A stretch of DNA of 64,000 nt from Phocaeicola vulgatus ATCC 8482 (GCF_000012825.1 NC_009614.1:2294001-2358000), one strand, 5' to 3'; shown: positions 35,437 to 46,700, counted from the first letter of the stretch. Numbers and translations are program-made. Notes: generated from the letters alone by a model not told the origin.

Positions 35437-36984
35437 ATGGTTACATTAAAATCGTTTTTAGGTATGATTGCCGCAGTTCCTTTTATAATGGCGTGTAATC
35501 AGACAGGGCAGGTCAATGCAACACTTTTTCCTGCTTCCGGTTCGGAAAATGTCAATCCGGACACTCATTTGGTTCTTACTTTTTCCGAAACTCCTGTCCT
35601 TGGAGATTCCGGTATGATACGGGTTTATGACGCAGTTACTGACCAAGTGGTGGACAGTTTGGATTTGAGTATTCCGTCTGGTCCTACGGAGAGCCGTACG
35701 TATGGTCCGGAATGTGATTATACAAAAGTGCCTTATGACTATACTCGTACCGTTATGCCTACCAATAAAGATACTCGTCCGGGTACTCCTTCGGGAACGG
35801 CGGAACCTACTCCTCCTGTGTACCAGCTTACTATTATAGGGGGATTTACGGATGCCTTTCATTTTTATCCCGTCATCGTGCGTGATTCTATAGCTACTAT
35901 TTATCTACACAATAATATGCTGGAATATGGGCATACTTACTATGTGACTATAGATAATGGTGTGTTAAATTTAGCTGATGGCAGTTTTCAAGGAGTCACT
36001 AAAGAAGATGAGTGGATTTTCACTACTAAATCTGACATGCCGGAACTTTCAGATACATTGATTGTGGATGTTGCAGGAAAAGGAGACTTTAATACAGTTC
36101 AGGGAGCCTTGGATTTTATTCCTGATTTTAATGAACAACAGACTGTGATTTTAGTTAATCCCGGTGATTATGAAGAATTGGTCTATACAAGAAATAAATG
36201 GAATGTTAAAATTAAAGGAGCAGGAATGACCGATACTAAAGTACATTATGCAAATAATGAAGTCTTTAATCCTCATCCGCTGACTGTGAAAACCAATGAG
36301 TGGCCCGGTACATTTCCTTCCCGTCGGGCGGCTTTCATGCTTGATAATTGCAAGGATATAGTCATTGAGGATATGACCATTGCTACAGATTTAAAAGGTC
36401 AGGCAGAAGGGTTGTTGATTAATGGAGAAAGGATTGCTTTATACCGTGTACATATTATAGGTTCAGGAGATGCATTGCAGGCGAATGGAACAATCTATAT
36501 GGAATCTTGTGAGTTGGATGGTGGTGGTGATACTATTTTAGGACGTGGCAGCTTGTTTGCTTATAAAAGTAATTTCCGTAATGGTGGCGGCCCTTTCTCA
36601 TGGGTAAGAAATACGGCGGGCAATCATGGTAATGTGTTTGTTGAATGCACTTTTTCTACGGAGGATGGTAAACAGGCGGATTACGGACGTACTAAAAGTA
36701 ACCACGGTTCGGCCTATCCTGATGCAGAGTTTGTCTTGATAGATTGTAAAGTGAAAAATATAATTCCTGAAGGCTGGAGTTCTATTGGAGCGAAGACTGC
36801 TAAAATGTACGAGTATAATACTTGTGATATGGTGACAGGAAATCCGGTTGATGTATCCAAACGTCATCCATATTCCCGCCAGCTGACAAAAGATAAAGAT
36901 ACAGAGCTGATTAACAATTATCGGAACCCTGCTTTTGTTTTGAAAGGCTGGGTGCCGGATAGTTGTATAAATGGGACGAAGTAA
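35437..36984 (+). CDS. Divergent CE8-like pectinesterase lipoprotein with N-terminal Ig-like domain
   Basis: A 515-residue lipoprotein (lipobox IMAC). Residues about 28-205 form a bacterial Ig-like domain (ATLFPASGSENVNPDTHLVLTF) with a Pro/Thr-rich insertion. The rest is a CE8 beta-helix starting at LIVDVAGKGDFNTVQGALDF. The catalytic region is altered: the usual GNQDT reads GSGDALQ, so the oxyanion Gln is missing; the nucleophile Asp seems kept in GGGDTILG; and the usual RPW region reads RTKSNHGS. It may act on another ester or only bind pectin. It follows the beta-helix protein gene and is the last gene before the ECF sigma locus. CE8 family sure, activity doubtful. Confidence 0.8.
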   Translation: MVTLKSFLGMIAAVPFIMACNQTGQVNATLFPASGSENVNPDTHLVLTFSETPVLGDSGMIRVYDAVTDQVVDSLDLSIPSGPTESRTYGPECDYTKVPYDYTRTVMPTNKDTRPGTPSGTAEPTPPVYQLTIIGGFTDAFHFYPVIVRDSIATIYLHNNMLEYGHTYYVTIDNGVLNLADGSFQGVTKEDEWIFTTKSDMPELSDTLIVDVAGKGDFNTVQGALDFIPDFNEQQTVILVNPGDYEELVYTRNKWNVKIKGAGMTDTKVHYANNEVFNPHPLTVKTNEWPGTFPSRRAAFMLDNCKDIVIEDMTIATDLKGQAEGLLINGERIALYRVHIIGSGDALQANGTIYMESCELDGGGDTILGRGSLFAYKSNFRNGGGPFSWVRNTAGNHGNVFVECTFSTEDGKQADYGRTKSNHGSAYPDAEFVLIDCKVKNIIPEGWSSIGAKTAKMYEYNTCDMVTGNPVDVSKRHPYSRQLTKDKDTELINNYRNPAFVLKGWVPDSCINGTK

Positions 36985-37048
36985 TAATTAGTGGAGATAA
37001 GTTTGCGCATCGAATATTGAGGTATCTAATTAAATATCGGAAACAGAT

Positions 37049-37612
37049 ATGGATGATCTATTAAAGTTGGAAACAGAAACTTTTAATAAATTATATACTG
37101 ATTACAGGTTACGGTTTATTCGTTTTGCGCAAACTTATATTCTCGATATTTCTATAGCTGAAGATATTGTGATGGACACTTTAGCTTATTATTGGGAACA
37201 TCGAAGAGATATAAAGAACGATGAGAATATATTAAGTTATCTTTTAACGGCTATAAAGCATAAATGCTTGAACTATTTAAGACAGGAACGCTTTCATTAT
37301 GAAAAGAATAATTCTTTGTCTGAACTTGCTTTATGGGAATTGGATTTTAAGATATCAGCATTATCGGCATGTGATCCTTGTGAATTGTATACTAATGAGG
37401 TGCAAGAGATTGTAAATCATACGCTTGAAAAATTGCCATCAAAAACTCGACAGATTTTTTTTATGAACAGATATGAAGATATATCCTACCCTGAAATAGC
37501 TAAAAAGTTATTTGTGAATCAAAAAACCGTTGAATATCATATAAGTAAGGCATTAAAAGCTCTACGTGCTGTCCTCAAAGACTATCTTTCTTTTTTGATT
37601 TATCTAATTTAG
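37049..37612 (+). CDS. ECF-type RNA polymerase sigma factor
   Basis: A 187-residue cytosolic protein with sigma region 2 (about residues 10-85, FIRFAQTYILDISIAEDIVMDTLAYYWEH split over two helices) and region 4 (about 125-180, LEKLPSKTRQIFFMNRYEDISYPEIAK). It belongs to the Bacteroidetes ECF group that pairs with FecR-like anti-sigma factors and STN-domain SusC proteins; both genes follow. It should direct transcription of the susCD2 locus when the outer-membrane transporter signals substrate. The gene is noticeably more AT-rich than the pectin enzymes upstream. Confidence 0.9.
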   Translation: MDDLLKLETETFNKLYTDYRLRFIRFAQTYILDISIAEDIVMDTLAYYWEHRRDIKNDENILSYLLTAIKHKCLNYLRQERFHYEKNNSLSELALWELDFKISALSACDPCELYTNEVQEIVNHTLEKLPSKTRQIFFMNRYEDISYPEIAKKLFVNQKTVEYHISKALKALRAVLKDYLSFLIYLI

Positions 37613-37682
37613 CAGATTTTTTTGTTTTTCGTTTAGGGTATTTCCATTCTCATGTGCTTATAGAGTAAATAATGGAAAGAAA

Positions 37683-38615
37683 ATGAATTTATTATCGTTG
37701 TATCATTTTTTTGCAGGCAAAGCATCTGACAAGCAGAAAGAAGCTATTAAACGATGGGCTGAAAGTTCACCGGATAATTATGAGACATTATGTCGTGAAA
37801 AGAAAATATTTGATGCAGGTATTTTGTTGGTAGATAAAAAGGAACTGTTTCAAAAAGAAAATGCCCCGTTGTTATATAAGTTAATTAATTATACCGTAAA
37901 GATAGCTGCGGTTGTTCTTTTGGTTGTTGTGTCTGTTACTATTTATAAGTATCAGGAATTGGTGAAAAAATCAGAGGTATTACAAACCATACTTGTTCCT
38001 GCCGGTCAAAGAATAAACATAATTTTACCCGATAGTACGTTTGTGTGCCTTAATTCTAATACGAAATTTAGTTATCCTTCTGTTTTTGCAACAAATAATC
38101 GTAAAGTAAAGTTGGATGGAGAAGCTTATTTTGAAGTATCGGCCAATAAAAATAAGCCATTTTATGTACATACTTCAAAAGGAGAAATCAAAGTACTCGG
38201 TACTCATTTTAATTTGGAAGCTTATTCTAACGCTGATGTATTTAAGACTTCTTTGTTTGAAGGCAAAGTCCGTGTCAGAGTAAAAGGTAACAATATTTAT
38301 TTGAAACCTGATCAAATGGTATGTTATCATAAAAATGGAAAAATTCATTTGGAAACCATCCACGATTATGACCAGTTCCGATGGCGTGAGGGATTAATTT
38401 GTATAAAAAGCGCAAAATTGAAGGACATCATGAAAACTTTTACTAAATATTTTGGAGATAGCATTGTTATTCAAAATAAAGAGGTGGAACATTATAAATA
38501 TACAGGAAAATTTAGACAAAGTAGAGGGGTTATTAATGCGTTAAGGTTATTGCAGAAAGATGCTCCTTTTACTATAGAGCAGGATGAGGACAAACAAATT
38601 ATTTATATCAAATAG
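37683..38615 (+). CDS. FecR-family anti-sigma factor
   Basis: A 310-residue inner-membrane protein: a cytoplasmic N-terminal part that would bind the sigma factor, one membrane helix (residues about 71-90, VKIAAVVLLVVVSVTIYKY) and a periplasmic FecR domain (LPDSTFVCLNSNTKFSYPS, LDGEAYFEVSANKNKPFYV, VLGTHFNLEAYS) plus a C-terminal STN-contact domain (LKDIMKTFTKYFGDSI). It holds the ECF factor until contacted by the signalling domain of SusC2. The gene lies 70 bp after the sigma gene and 55 bp before susC2. Confidence 0.92.
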   Translation: MNLLSLYHFFAGKASDKQKEAIKRWAESSPDNYETLCREKKIFDAGILLVDKKELFQKENAPLLYKLINYTVKIAAVVLLVVVSVTIYKYQELVKKSEVLQTILVPAGQRINIILPDSTFVCLNSNTKFSYPSVFATNNRKVKLDGEAYFEVSANKNKPFYVHTSKGEIKVLGTHFNLEAYSNADVFKTSLFEGKVRVRVKGNNIYLKPDQMVCYHKNGKIHLETIHDYDQFRWREGLICIKSAKLKDIMKTFTKYFGDSIVIQNKEVEHYKYTGKFRQSRGVINALRLLQKDAPFTIEQDEDKQIIYIK

Positions 38616-38670
38616 AGGTTCAAATACATAAAACACAACTATATTTTTTTTAAAACTAAAATCTAATAAC

Positions 38671-41600
38671 ATGGAAACAACTTATTTAAACGTATGTGAT
38701 AGGCCAATAAGTCGGTGGTCTATTGTGAGATTACTGAAAACAGTCTTGTTGCTATTATGTGTGTCATTTAGTTCAGTGTACGTACAAGCATCAGATCGGA
38801 ACGAAGGTATCACTATTTCATGTAAGAATGAAAGCTTGGAACAAGTGATACACTTGATTGAGAGCCAGTCATCTTATCTTTTTGTGTTAAATGATAAGGT
38901 GAATACTAAACACAAAGTAAGTATAAAGATAGAGAATGGAAATATAAATGCTATTCTGAATAAAATCTTTCAAGGTACCAATATGACGTATCAAGTTGAT
39001 GGAGATCATATTTTAATTTCAACTACTCATAAAAGTATCGGTTTGGATGAAACACGACAGGCTACCATGATAAAAGGAAAAATAGTAGATAATGCAGGTG
39101 AGCCTATGATTGGAGTAAATGTATTGGTAAAAGGAACGACTAATGGTGCCATTACTGACTTTGAAGGTAATTATTCTCTTGCTGATGTAAACGAGAATGA
39201 TGTATTAATGGTGACCTATATTGGCTATCTTACTCAGGAGATAAAAGTCGGGAAACAGTCTGTCATAAACGTTGTGATGAAAGATGATACTCAATCTTTG
39301 GATGAAGTGGTAGTGGTTGGATATGGTGTTCAAAAGAAGAGTGATTTGACTGGTTCTATATCTTCTATAAAACCAGCGGATATTACATCTACTCCTACTA
39401 CCAATGCGTTGAAATCTTTGCAAGGTAAAGTAGCGGGATTGGATATAACACAATCTAGCGGGCAACCCGGAGCCTCTATTTCATTAACCATGCGTGGTAA
39501 TCGTTCTCTTAAAGCTGACAATAATCCGTTAGTATTGGTCGATGGTATAGATTACGGATCATTTGTTGATATTAATCCTACTGATATTGAGTCTATTGAA
39601 GTCTTGAAAGATATCTCATCTACAGCTATTTATGGAACGAAAGGAGCTAATGGTGTAATTATTATTACAACAAAATCCGGAGCCAAGGGACAAAAGACGA
39701 AAATCGATTTTAATGCTTATGTTTCTATTAAAAATAAGGCTAAATACCCTCGTATGATGAATGGAGAAGAATATGCTCAATTAAAGAGAGAGGCCTATAG
39801 AACTACTAATTCAGCAGCGCCGGATCAATATATGGATGATGCTTTGATTTTCAATGCAGAAGAATTGGAGTATTTGGAAAAAGGTTATTGGGTTGATTGG
39901 CAGGATTTATTGTTGGGTACCGGTATTACCCAAAATTATGAAATCAGTATGTCTGGTGGTACGGAGAAAACATCTTATTCATTATCATTTGGTTTTCAAG
40001 ATGATAAAGGATTGTTGAAAAATGATGTATTGAAACGTTATAATGGTCGTATTAGTCTTGATCATAAGATAAATAAAATTTTCAATGTGGGTGTGAATGT
40101 TTCATATACTTTTAAAGATCAGGATAAGAGACAGAATCCATTGAATTTGGCTAACAAAATACCATGTATAGGCAGAGCTTATGATGATAATGGTAATTTT
40201 ATATTAAACCCTGCTCCTGGAAATAGTTCTGCATTCAGTCCTTTATGTGATGAGCAGCCGGGTGCTTACGAGGATAATATTCGTACGAAACGTATGTTTG
40301 CTTCGGGGTATTTGAATGTGAATATTCTGAAAGATTTTTTCTTTAAATCCACTATTGGCATTGATGTTACAGATAGTCGGGAAGGTATTTATAAAGATAA
40401 AAATACAGTAGCTAATCTTGGTGTAAAATCTACCTCTTCTGTTCAGGCGGATAACGATTGGCGTTATACTTGGGAGAATATACTGAATTACTCCAAAACA
40501 TTTGGGAAACATGGACTAACTGCAATGATTGGTAGTAGTACCACTGCTTATGGATATGAAAAGGTTTTGGCTAGTGGAGCTAACCAAGCTTCTGCTCTGA
40601 CTTCATTCCACGATCTGGGAGCAAATGCTGATTCAAAAGAAAATGCCAGTCAATTGATTGAGACGCAAATGGTTTCTTTCTTTGGACGATTGAATTATAA
40701 GTTTAATGAACGTTATTTATTCCAAGCTTCTTTGCGTGCTGATGGATCTTCCGTTTTGGCGAAAGGGCACAAGTGGGGGTATTTCCCGTCAGCATCCGCT
40801 GCGTGGCGTATTTCAGAAGAAGGCTTTATGGCTGATCAAGATATTTTTAGTAATTTGAAATTACGTTTAAGTTGGGGAGTTGCTGGTAACAGTGCAATTG
40901 ATGCTTATGCTACTTTAGGAGGACTTAAAAAATCAGTATATACATTTGGCAGTAGTGTTTATGGATATTATCCTAGCGAGATTGCAAATAAAGATTTGAC
41001 TTGGGAAAAAACATCGACATGGAATCTTGGACTGGATTTCTCAATTTTAAGAAATCGCATATCTGGTACAATTGATACTTATATTTCACAAACCTCGGAT
41101 TTGTTACTTCCAAGTTTATTGCCTAGTTCTACTGGATATGCATCTGTTATGCAGAATATAGGTAAAACAGAAAATAAAGGTATTGAAGTGACATTGAATA
41201 CAATTTGGTTTCAAAATAAAAATTTTAGTTGGAATACGGATTGGACATATAGTTTGAATCGTGAAAAAATTAAAGCTTTAAATAGTGGTGTAACGCGTGA
41301 TGAAGGTAATCTTTGGTTTGTTGGCTCTCCTACTCAAGTTTTTTATGATTATAAAAAGATTGGTATCTGGCAATTAGGTGAGGAAGTTCAGGCCAAAGCT
41401 TTTGGAGGATTTAAGCCAGGGGATATTAAAGTGGCAGATATGTCACCTAAAGGTTCTGAAGGTGAAGGCGTTTTCTCTACGGATGACCGGGTTATTTTTT
41501 CAAGAGTTCCTAAGTATACGTTTGGTATAACTAATAATATCATCTATAAGAATTTTGATTTAATGTTCTTTATTTATGGTCGTATCGGACAATATGTAAA

Positions 41601-41970
41601 AGATGCCTATACTCAGCTATACAAGCCAAGTGCGTTGGAAAATAGCGCACCTGTAAATTATTGGACACCTGAGAATCCTAGCAATGAGTATCCTCGTCCC
41701 AATAGTGGTTATTCAACGAACAGCTATTTGTTACAGTCTTCATTGGCATTCCGTAAAGCTTCTTTTGTGAAAATACGAGATATTACATTGGGATACACAC
41801 TGCCTAAAGAATGGACATCCAAAATGATGGTGCAGAAGTTGCGTATTTATTGTTCTTTGAATAATTTCATTACCTTCACGGATTTCCCGAATTATGATCC
41901 GGAAAGCAATGGAAGTATGGACTTTCCATTGGCGAAGCAAGTGTTGTTTGGCATCAATCTTAGTTTGTAA
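38671..41970 (+). CDS. SusC-like TonB-dependent transducer with STN domain
   Basis: A 1099-residue outer-membrane protein. After the signal peptide comes an STN (secretin/TonB N-terminal) signalling domain (about 45-105, ISCKNESLEQVIHLIESQSSYLFVL split), then a carboxypeptidase-regulatory-like domain (about 130-215), the TonB box region (SLDEVVVVGYG), plug and barrel. The STN domain reports substrate capture to the FecR anti-sigma factor encoded just upstream, so this is transport plus signalling. A 24-bp stretch of the regulatory-like domain is identical to susC1. The transported glycan is unknown; the downstream GH2 and GH31 enzymes suggest a branched oligosaccharide. Confidence 0.95.
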   Translation: METTYLNVCDRPISRWSIVRLLKTVLLLLCVSFSSVYVQASDRNEGITISCKNESLEQVIHLIESQSSYLFVLNDKVNTKHKVSIKIENGNINAILNKIFQGTNMTYQVDGDHILISTTHKSIGLDETRQATMIKGKIVDNAGEPMIGVNVLVKGTTNGAITDFEGNYSLADVNENDVLMVTYIGYLTQEIKVGKQSVINVVMKDDTQSLDEVVVVGYGVQKKSDLTGSISSIKPADITSTPTTNALKSLQGKVAGLDITQSSGQPGASISLTMRGNRSLKADNNPLVLVDGIDYGSFVDINPTDIESIEVLKDISSTAIYGTKGANGVIIITTKSGAKGQKTKIDFNAYVSIKNKAKYPRMMNGEEYAQLKREAYRTTNSAAPDQYMDDALIFNAEELEYLEKGYWVDWQDLLLGTGITQNYEISMSGGTEKTSYSLSFGFQDDKGLLKNDVLKRYNGRISLDHKINKIFNVGVNVSYTFKDQDKRQNPLNLANKIPCIGRAYDDNGNFILNPAPGNSSAFSPLCDEQPGAYEDNIRTKRMFASGYLNVNILKDFFFKSTIGIDVTDSREGIYKDKNTVANLGVKSTSSVQADNDWRYTWENILNYSKTFGKHGLTAMIGSSTTAYGYEKVLASGANQASALTSFHDLGANADSKENASQLIETQMVSFFGRLNYKFNERYLFQASLRADGSSVLAKGHKWGYFPSASAAWRISEEGFMADQDIFSNLKLRLSWGVAGNSAIDAYATLGGLKKSVYTFGSSVYGYYPSEIANKDLTWEKTSTWNLGLDFSILRNRISGTIDTYISQTSDLLLPSLLPSSTGYASVMQNIGKTENKGIEVTLNTIWFQNKNFSWNTDWTYSLNREKIKALNSGVTRDEGNLWFVGSPTQVFYDYKKIGIWQLGEEVQAKAFGGFKPGDIKVADMSPKGSEGEGVFSTDDRVIFSRVPKYTFGITNNIIYKNFDLMFFIYGRIGQYVKDAYTQLYKPSALENSAPVNYWTPENPSNEYPRPNSGYSTNSYLLQSSLAFRKASFVKIRDITLGYTLPKEWTSKMMVQKLRIYCSLNNFITFTDFPNYDPESNGSMDFPLAKQVLFGINLSL

Positions 41971-41988
41971 TCTTTAATTATGATCATT

Positions 41989-43677
41989 ATGAAAACAAAA
42001 TTTTATTATTATATAAGCATATTATTTCTTTGTTTATGTCATGTCTCTTGTGAAGACTTTCTAGAAGAAACTAATAAAAGTGGATTGACAACGGATCCAT
42101 TTATGAAAACGAAAGTTGGAATAGAGAGTGCGTTGAATTCCTGTTATTCGGGTGCAAGGACATTTTATGGTCAGGAAGATGGTTTTGGTATGACAGAATC
42201 TGGTACTGATTTGTTTTTGCGTGGGGGAGATAATAAAGCAAATCAATTGGCTGATTATACTATTGACTTAAATGGCTCCCAATCAACTATCGGAAATGTT
42301 TGGAAAAATCTTTATTTGTCATTAAGCGCTTGTAATCAGACTATTTCTTTGTTGCCAAGTGAAGTATTGACCGAAGCTGAAAATAAGTCATTTGAAGGCC
42401 AGGCTAAGTTTTGGAGAGCCTTCTATTTGTGGTTGATAACAGAAACTTGGGGAGACGTGGTATTGAACACAGAACCTATAACGGGTGCTGTTACTGAAGC
42501 ACACCGTTCGTCTGTAGAAGATTTTTATAAAGTTATTTTTGATGATTTAGATGTGGCTGTCAATCAACTGGCACCAGGCAAATCAACAGATGGTAGAATA
42601 ACTCAGGATGTAGCTAAAGCTTTTAAAGCAAGAGCTTGTTTGACCAGAGCTTGTGCAACGGGCGAGGCTTCGCTTTATGCTGAGGCCGCTGTGTTGGCAA
42701 AGGATATTATCAATAGTCAACGCTATTCTTTCTATACTGATTATAGTGATATGTGGGATATTGCCAATTGTGATGGAGGTACAAACAAAGAAGCAATTTT
42801 TTCTATAAATTACACCAACTCAGAATTAGAAAATAATGCTTTTGATGCTACTGCTACTAATTCGGGTAATAAAGGGATTGTTGATTTTGTGATGAAATAT
42901 GATAAGGAAGCCGGAATGGAACGCGATGTCTTGAATGCTCGTCCTTTCCAAAGATATATGCCGTCCAGGTATCTGCTGCAATTATATAATGAGAATATAG
43001 ATCAGCGTTATAAAGTGACGTTTAAAGATGCCTGGTACGCTAACAAGAATCCGTTATCCGAGAGTGATTTAAAAGTTTATCCTTTAATGGCTACAGGAGA
43101 TACGGCCATATATATCATGAAAACGGCTGCTACTGATTCACAAAAAGTATGGGCGTCAAAGCGGTATCGTTTGCTGGATGTTAATGACGTGTACACTTCG
43201 GAAGGTAAAGCTATCTTAAGGTCGCAATTTGTAGAAATGCATAAGTTTGCCGATCCTACGGCGGTTTATAATCAGGATTGGTGTCAACGGGATGCATTTG
43301 TCATTCGTTTGCCGGAAATGTATTTTATTGCAGCCGAAGCGATGCTGCAAACGAATAAACAGGAAGCGGTGGATTTGATGAATGAATTCTTGATGAAACG
43401 TGCAATACCAGGTAAAGAAAATGACATGAAAATTACTGAATCGGAACTGACTATCGATTTTATTTTAGATGAGAGGGCTAGGGAATTGTGTGGAGAACAA
43501 ATACGTTGGTTTGATTTAAAACGAACTAAAAAGTTAGTTGAATACGTTAAGTTGCATAATATGGATGCAAAAGATAATATTCAAGAATATCATATGCTAC
43601 GTCCGATACCCCAAAATCAATTGGATGCGGTGACTAATAAAGATGAATTCACTCAAAATCCCGGATATACAAAATAA
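41989..43677 (+). CDS. SusD-like glycan-binding lipoprotein (ECF locus)
   Basis: A 562-residue surface lipoprotein; the ATG at 41989 (MKTKFYYYISILFLCLC) gives the signal, and 41980 is an alternative. The lipobox HVSC is followed by EDFLEE. SusD marks are FWRAFYLWLITETWGDV and the late motif DERARELCGEQIRWFDLKRT, and the C-terminus shows the usual LRPIPQNQLDA...NPGY ending. It is of ordinary length, unlike the SusD at 27778, and pairs with the STN-type SusC 10-18 bp upstream. Confidence 0.94.
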   Translation: MKTKFYYYISILFLCLCHVSCEDFLEETNKSGLTTDPFMKTKVGIESALNSCYSGARTFYGQEDGFGMTESGTDLFLRGGDNKANQLADYTIDLNGSQSTIGNVWKNLYLSLSACNQTISLLPSEVLTEAENKSFEGQAKFWRAFYLWLITETWGDVVLNTEPITGAVTEAHRSSVEDFYKVIFDDLDVAVNQLAPGKSTDGRITQDVAKAFKARACLTRACATGEASLYAEAAVLAKDIINSQRYSFYTDYSDMWDIANCDGGTNKEAIFSINYTNSELENNAFDATATNSGNKGIVDFVMKYDKEAGMERDVLNARPFQRYMPSRYLLQLYNENIDQRYKVTFKDAWYANKNPLSESDLKVYPLMATGDTAIYIMKTAATDSQKVWASKRYRLLDVNDVYTSEGKAILRSQFVEMHKFADPTAVYNQDWCQRDAFVIRLPEMYFIAAEAMLQTNKQEAVDLMNEFLMKRAIPGKENDMKITESELTIDFILDERARELCGEQIRWFDLKRTKKLVEYVKLHNMDAKDNIQEYHMLRPIPQNQLDAVTNKDEFTQNPGYTK

Positions 43678-43688
43678 AGTAATTTTGT

Positions 43689-43733
43689 AAAAGGAGTATA
43701 TTGAAGTATTTCTTCTTAACATACTCCTTTTAT
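43689..43733 (+). terminator. Hairpin between susD2 and the first GH2 gene
   Basis: The 11-bp perfect stem AAAAGGAGTAT (43689-43699) pairs with 43721-43731 across a 21-nt loop. The gap is only 85 bp and no promoter is evident after it, so it is likely a partial terminator or processing site that lowers enzyme expression relative to susCD. Confidence 0.6.
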
Positions 43734-43762
43734 AATATACCATAAAGAAAAATAGAGGTAAA

Positions 43763-46700
43763 ATGAAATCAGCTATAAAAAAAATATTCGTTTTAGCGGG
43801 TTGTGTACTATTGTTTGTAACATCTATGAGAGCACAGAGGGCATGTCTCAATTTATCAGAAACTCTATGGAATATCACTCTTGATCGTTCGGCTGTATGG
43901 CAAAATGATTCTCTTTATGTTCCTCCTGTCAATATTCATGACCTCCCTGTTCATATACCTACCGGAGGCTGGAATTTGCTTGATACACCCGATAAGATAG
44001 GGGTGACACTTCCTGCTACCGTAGAGCAACACCTATGGAGATGGAATGGAGAAACATTTGGAGTTACCGGAAATTATGTAGGGGTTTCATGGTTTGATAC
44101 AAAAATAAATGTACCTGCTGATTGGAGAAATAAACGGATAGTGATGAATGTTGCTTCTGTCCGTTTTAGAGCTGAGATTTTTGTTAATAAAAAATTGGTG
44201 GGATATGATTTGGTGAATAGTACGCCGTTTGCTGTAGATGTGACACCTTTTATTCTACCTGGTCAGGAAAATGTGATTGCTTTCCGCATTACTGATCCAA
44301 ATGGTAATTTTAATTGGAAAGATTCCCAAGTCTATACATGGGGAGAGTATAGAACTAATCCTTCTCATGGTTTTGGCGGTATAACTGGAAAAGTGGAGTT
44401 GGTTGCTACGGATAAGTTATATATTGGAGATGTTTTTATTAAAAACCAACCGGACCCTCATTCTATTGAAGTTGAAGTGACGGCTTGTAATGAAACAAAG
44501 AACCCGATGAAGGCTCAGAAAATGCTTTTAACAGTAAAAGAACATAAAGGTGAGAAAGTACTTTACCGAAAAGAATACCCTGTTGAAAATCTTGTTGTCG
44601 GAGAGAATAAACAAACTTTTCATATTCATTTGCCAGCGGCAAAATTGTGGAGTACGGATTCTCCTCATCTTTATGATTTGTCTGTTTCAGTAGGTACGGA
44701 TAATTATACGCAGCGTTTTGGATTCAGATGGTTTGAAGTGAAGGATATTCATGGAGATAAGCAATTTTTCTTGAATGGAAAAAGAATTGTTTTACGTACA
44801 GCTATTTCATGGAGTTTCTGGCCGGATAATGGGATCACTCCATCTGATGAGTTGGCTAGGAGACAAGTGGAGAGTGCTAAAAAGCTAGGACTTAACATGT
44901 TGAATTTTCACCGTACTATCGGGCATAGCAATGTCTTGGATTATGCTGATGAATTGGGACTATTATACTTTGAAGAACCGGGAGGCAATCAGTATCCTAT
45001 CAGTCACTTTAATGATAATAACAAGCAAAGCAAGTTTTATTTTGCTTACCGGAATGAAAAATTGGCGCGAATGATTAAACGTGACCGTAACCATCCGTCT
45101 CTTGTTATTTATAATTTGCATAATGAACGGGGAGCTTGGCCACAGGTACAGGATTATGCGCAGATGCGTATGGCACATTCGTTGGATCCTACCCGTATCT
45201 TAACTTATAATTCCAGTAATGGAGAGAATCCGGAAAATGAGGCGAATGCCCGTTTTAAATTGCACTTGATGCCAAACGATACTACTTTTTATGATTATGG
45301 ATGGTATGACAGGCATCATGCAGGTGGTCCGGGTTGCTATCATGATAATTTATATTTGGGTAAAGATAACTATCACCGTTTTTCAGATCATAAGGATGAG
45401 ATTATTTATTGGGGGGAAGACGGGGCTATTGGTACTCCGCCGCGTCTTCAGCTCATTCGGGATGAAATCCTGCAATCTGGCACTACTTCTGGATGGGAAG
45501 CGATGGATTATATGAAGTGGTATGATGCATATGATTCGTTTCTTAAACACAATGGATTTGCCAAAGCATTTCCTACAGTGGATGATTTGACCCGTGCCAT
45601 GGGGAATGTGGCTTTCTATTATCAAGGTAGGGTAATTGAGAATATTCGTATCAGTAATACGGTGGATGCTTATGCTGTAAATGGTTGGGAAAGTATGAAA
45701 CTGGAAAATCACTCCGGCATTGTTGATAATTATCGTTATCCTAAAGGAGATGTGGAAGTAATGGCTCGTTATAACCAACCGTTATTTTTAGCTGTAAAAA
45801 TGAATCGGAAAGTGCTGAATGTTGGAGATACGACTATAGTAGATACTTATATTGTAAATGAAAAGAATTTGAAGGGGAATTATTCTCTTCAATTGATCGC
45901 GAAAGATGCGGAAGGTACTGTATTGGCTACCCATGTATCTAGTGTACATGTTAAAGGGGGGAATGTATATGGTCAATGTTTACAGATCGGCTGGAATTTT
46001 GTTCCTCGGGCAACAGGCTATGTTTGTATTGAAGCAAAGTTGGTCAAAGGCAAAAAAACTTTTGCAACTGGAAACGATTCTTTGTTTGCTGTAAGTTTGA
46101 ATACGAAAGGAATTACAGCTAATGGTTCTATTGCTGATACTACGGGCGTTCTGAGCAATTTTATGAAAACAGTTGGTTTTGATATTCCGGAATATAAAGA
46201 AGGAACACCTTCGGGAGATTATTTGTTGGTTGGCGCCTTTGAACCTACTCAATGGGGAAGTGGTATGAGTGATATTATGGAATGGGTTTACAAGGGACAT
46301 ACATTGATTATTGTGGATAATGCGGAAAGGTGGGCTGAGTTCTTAGCGGATAAAGAAGTTTTGGATTATCGTGGTTCAAAGAAACTAGGTACGGCTTGGT
46401 ATGGTGGGAACTTTTTCAATAGAGAACATCCTATTTTTGATGGATTGCCTGTCAATTGTGTCTTTAATTGGGAATATCAATGCTTTGCTACTTACAACCG
46501 TCATCGTGTAGGGTTGCGTTGCTTTAATGGGGAAACATTGGTTGCTTGTGTTTCCGATCATAAAAAAGAAGTTTATTCTGCCTTGTCTGTTATTCCGGCA
46601 GGTCGTGGAAAAATAATTATTACTACATTGGATATTCCTGCATGTATAAAGGATGTCAAAGCTTATACAGTTCCTGTTGATCTTGATGGCATGAACGAGT

